Source of the DNA: Puccinia triticina
Taxonomy: Eukaryota; Basidiomycota; Pucciniomycetes; Pucciniales; Pucciniaceae
Length of the DNA stretch: 64,000 nt
Assembly: GCF_026914185.1 (NCBI RefSeq)
Contig: NC_070566.1
Span: 5,332,001-5,396,000, forward strand
Direction of reading: 5' to 3'
Below the pieces are notes generated by a model, which made no database searches, was not told the DNA's origin, and was given only the letters and a program-made list of their open reading frames with translations. The translations under genes were made by a program, and so were the position numbers. Positions 63,957 to 64,000 of this stretch are shown piece by piece. The first letter of the stretch is position 1, and every line of letters begins with the position of its first letter.

Positions 63957-64000
63957 TCAGAAGCAGGAGAATCGTTTGAGAACACTCCATTTTCTTCTAT

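Overview
The window looks like a transposon-saturated stretch of a basidiomycete fungal genome. I favour a rust-type (Pucciniales) genome because it combines DIRS-like tyrosine-recombinase retroelements, Ty1/copia and Ty3/gypsy relics and a Mutator-like element whose gene has short GT-AG introns (65-178 nt). The taxon is an inference; no host housekeeping gene, rRNA or tRNA was recognised. Nearly every coding trace belongs to a mobile element, most of them decayed by stops and frameshifts.

Layout. 1-931: 5' end of a minus-strand copia element (LTR, primer-binding site, gag), cut by the window edge. 3.8-5.0 kb: relic of a tyrosine recombinase (-). 6.7-15.6 kb: a ~172-bp tandem repeat array split by a 7.8-kb DIRS-like element on the minus strand (DIRS-A: gag, RT, RNase H, tyrosine recombinase; 7210-15038). 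DIRS-A is itself broken by a 1.95-kb segment with perfect 36-bp inverted ends, which carries further ~172-bp repeats and a 200-bp MITE. 15.9-16.4 kb: an array of eleven 45-bp units, each with internal dyad symmetry. 16.6-26.0 kb: a second, plus-strand DIRS-like relic (DIRS-B) split by a 6.1-kb LTR element without pol (17767-23919). 26.2-27.1 kb: a direct-repeat doublet. 30.3-36.2 kb: a Mutator-like element with terminal inverted repeats and a 10-bp target duplication. Its one six-exon gene encodes a zinc-finger/MULE transposase joined to a ubiquitin-specific-protease-like domain. 36.7-40.9 kb: copia element Copia-A, with RT deleted in frame. 42.1-46.6 kb: decayed Copia-B. 47.7-49.7 kb: decayed hydrophilic ORF with a CACTG-ended MITE and a poly(A)-tailed insertion. 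50.7-51.9 kb: unknown decayed gene. 52.36-52.59 kb: solo LTR. 53.7-61.1 kb: minus-strand Ty3/gypsy relic whose gag-protease and RT-RNase H parts are about 5 kb apart. 62.7-63.6 kb: unknown minus-strand ORF.

Relations. The nesting gives a relative chronology: repeat array, then DIRS-A, then the 1.95-kb insertion, then the 200-bp MITE; and DIRS-B, then the pol-less LTR element. The most striking system is the Mutator-like element with a fused protease-like domain, whose introns carry the same short motif as its terminal repeats. The second is a recurring LTR architecture in which the LTR tail is repeated 76-119 bp further on, usually with splice-donor-like sequence between the copies.
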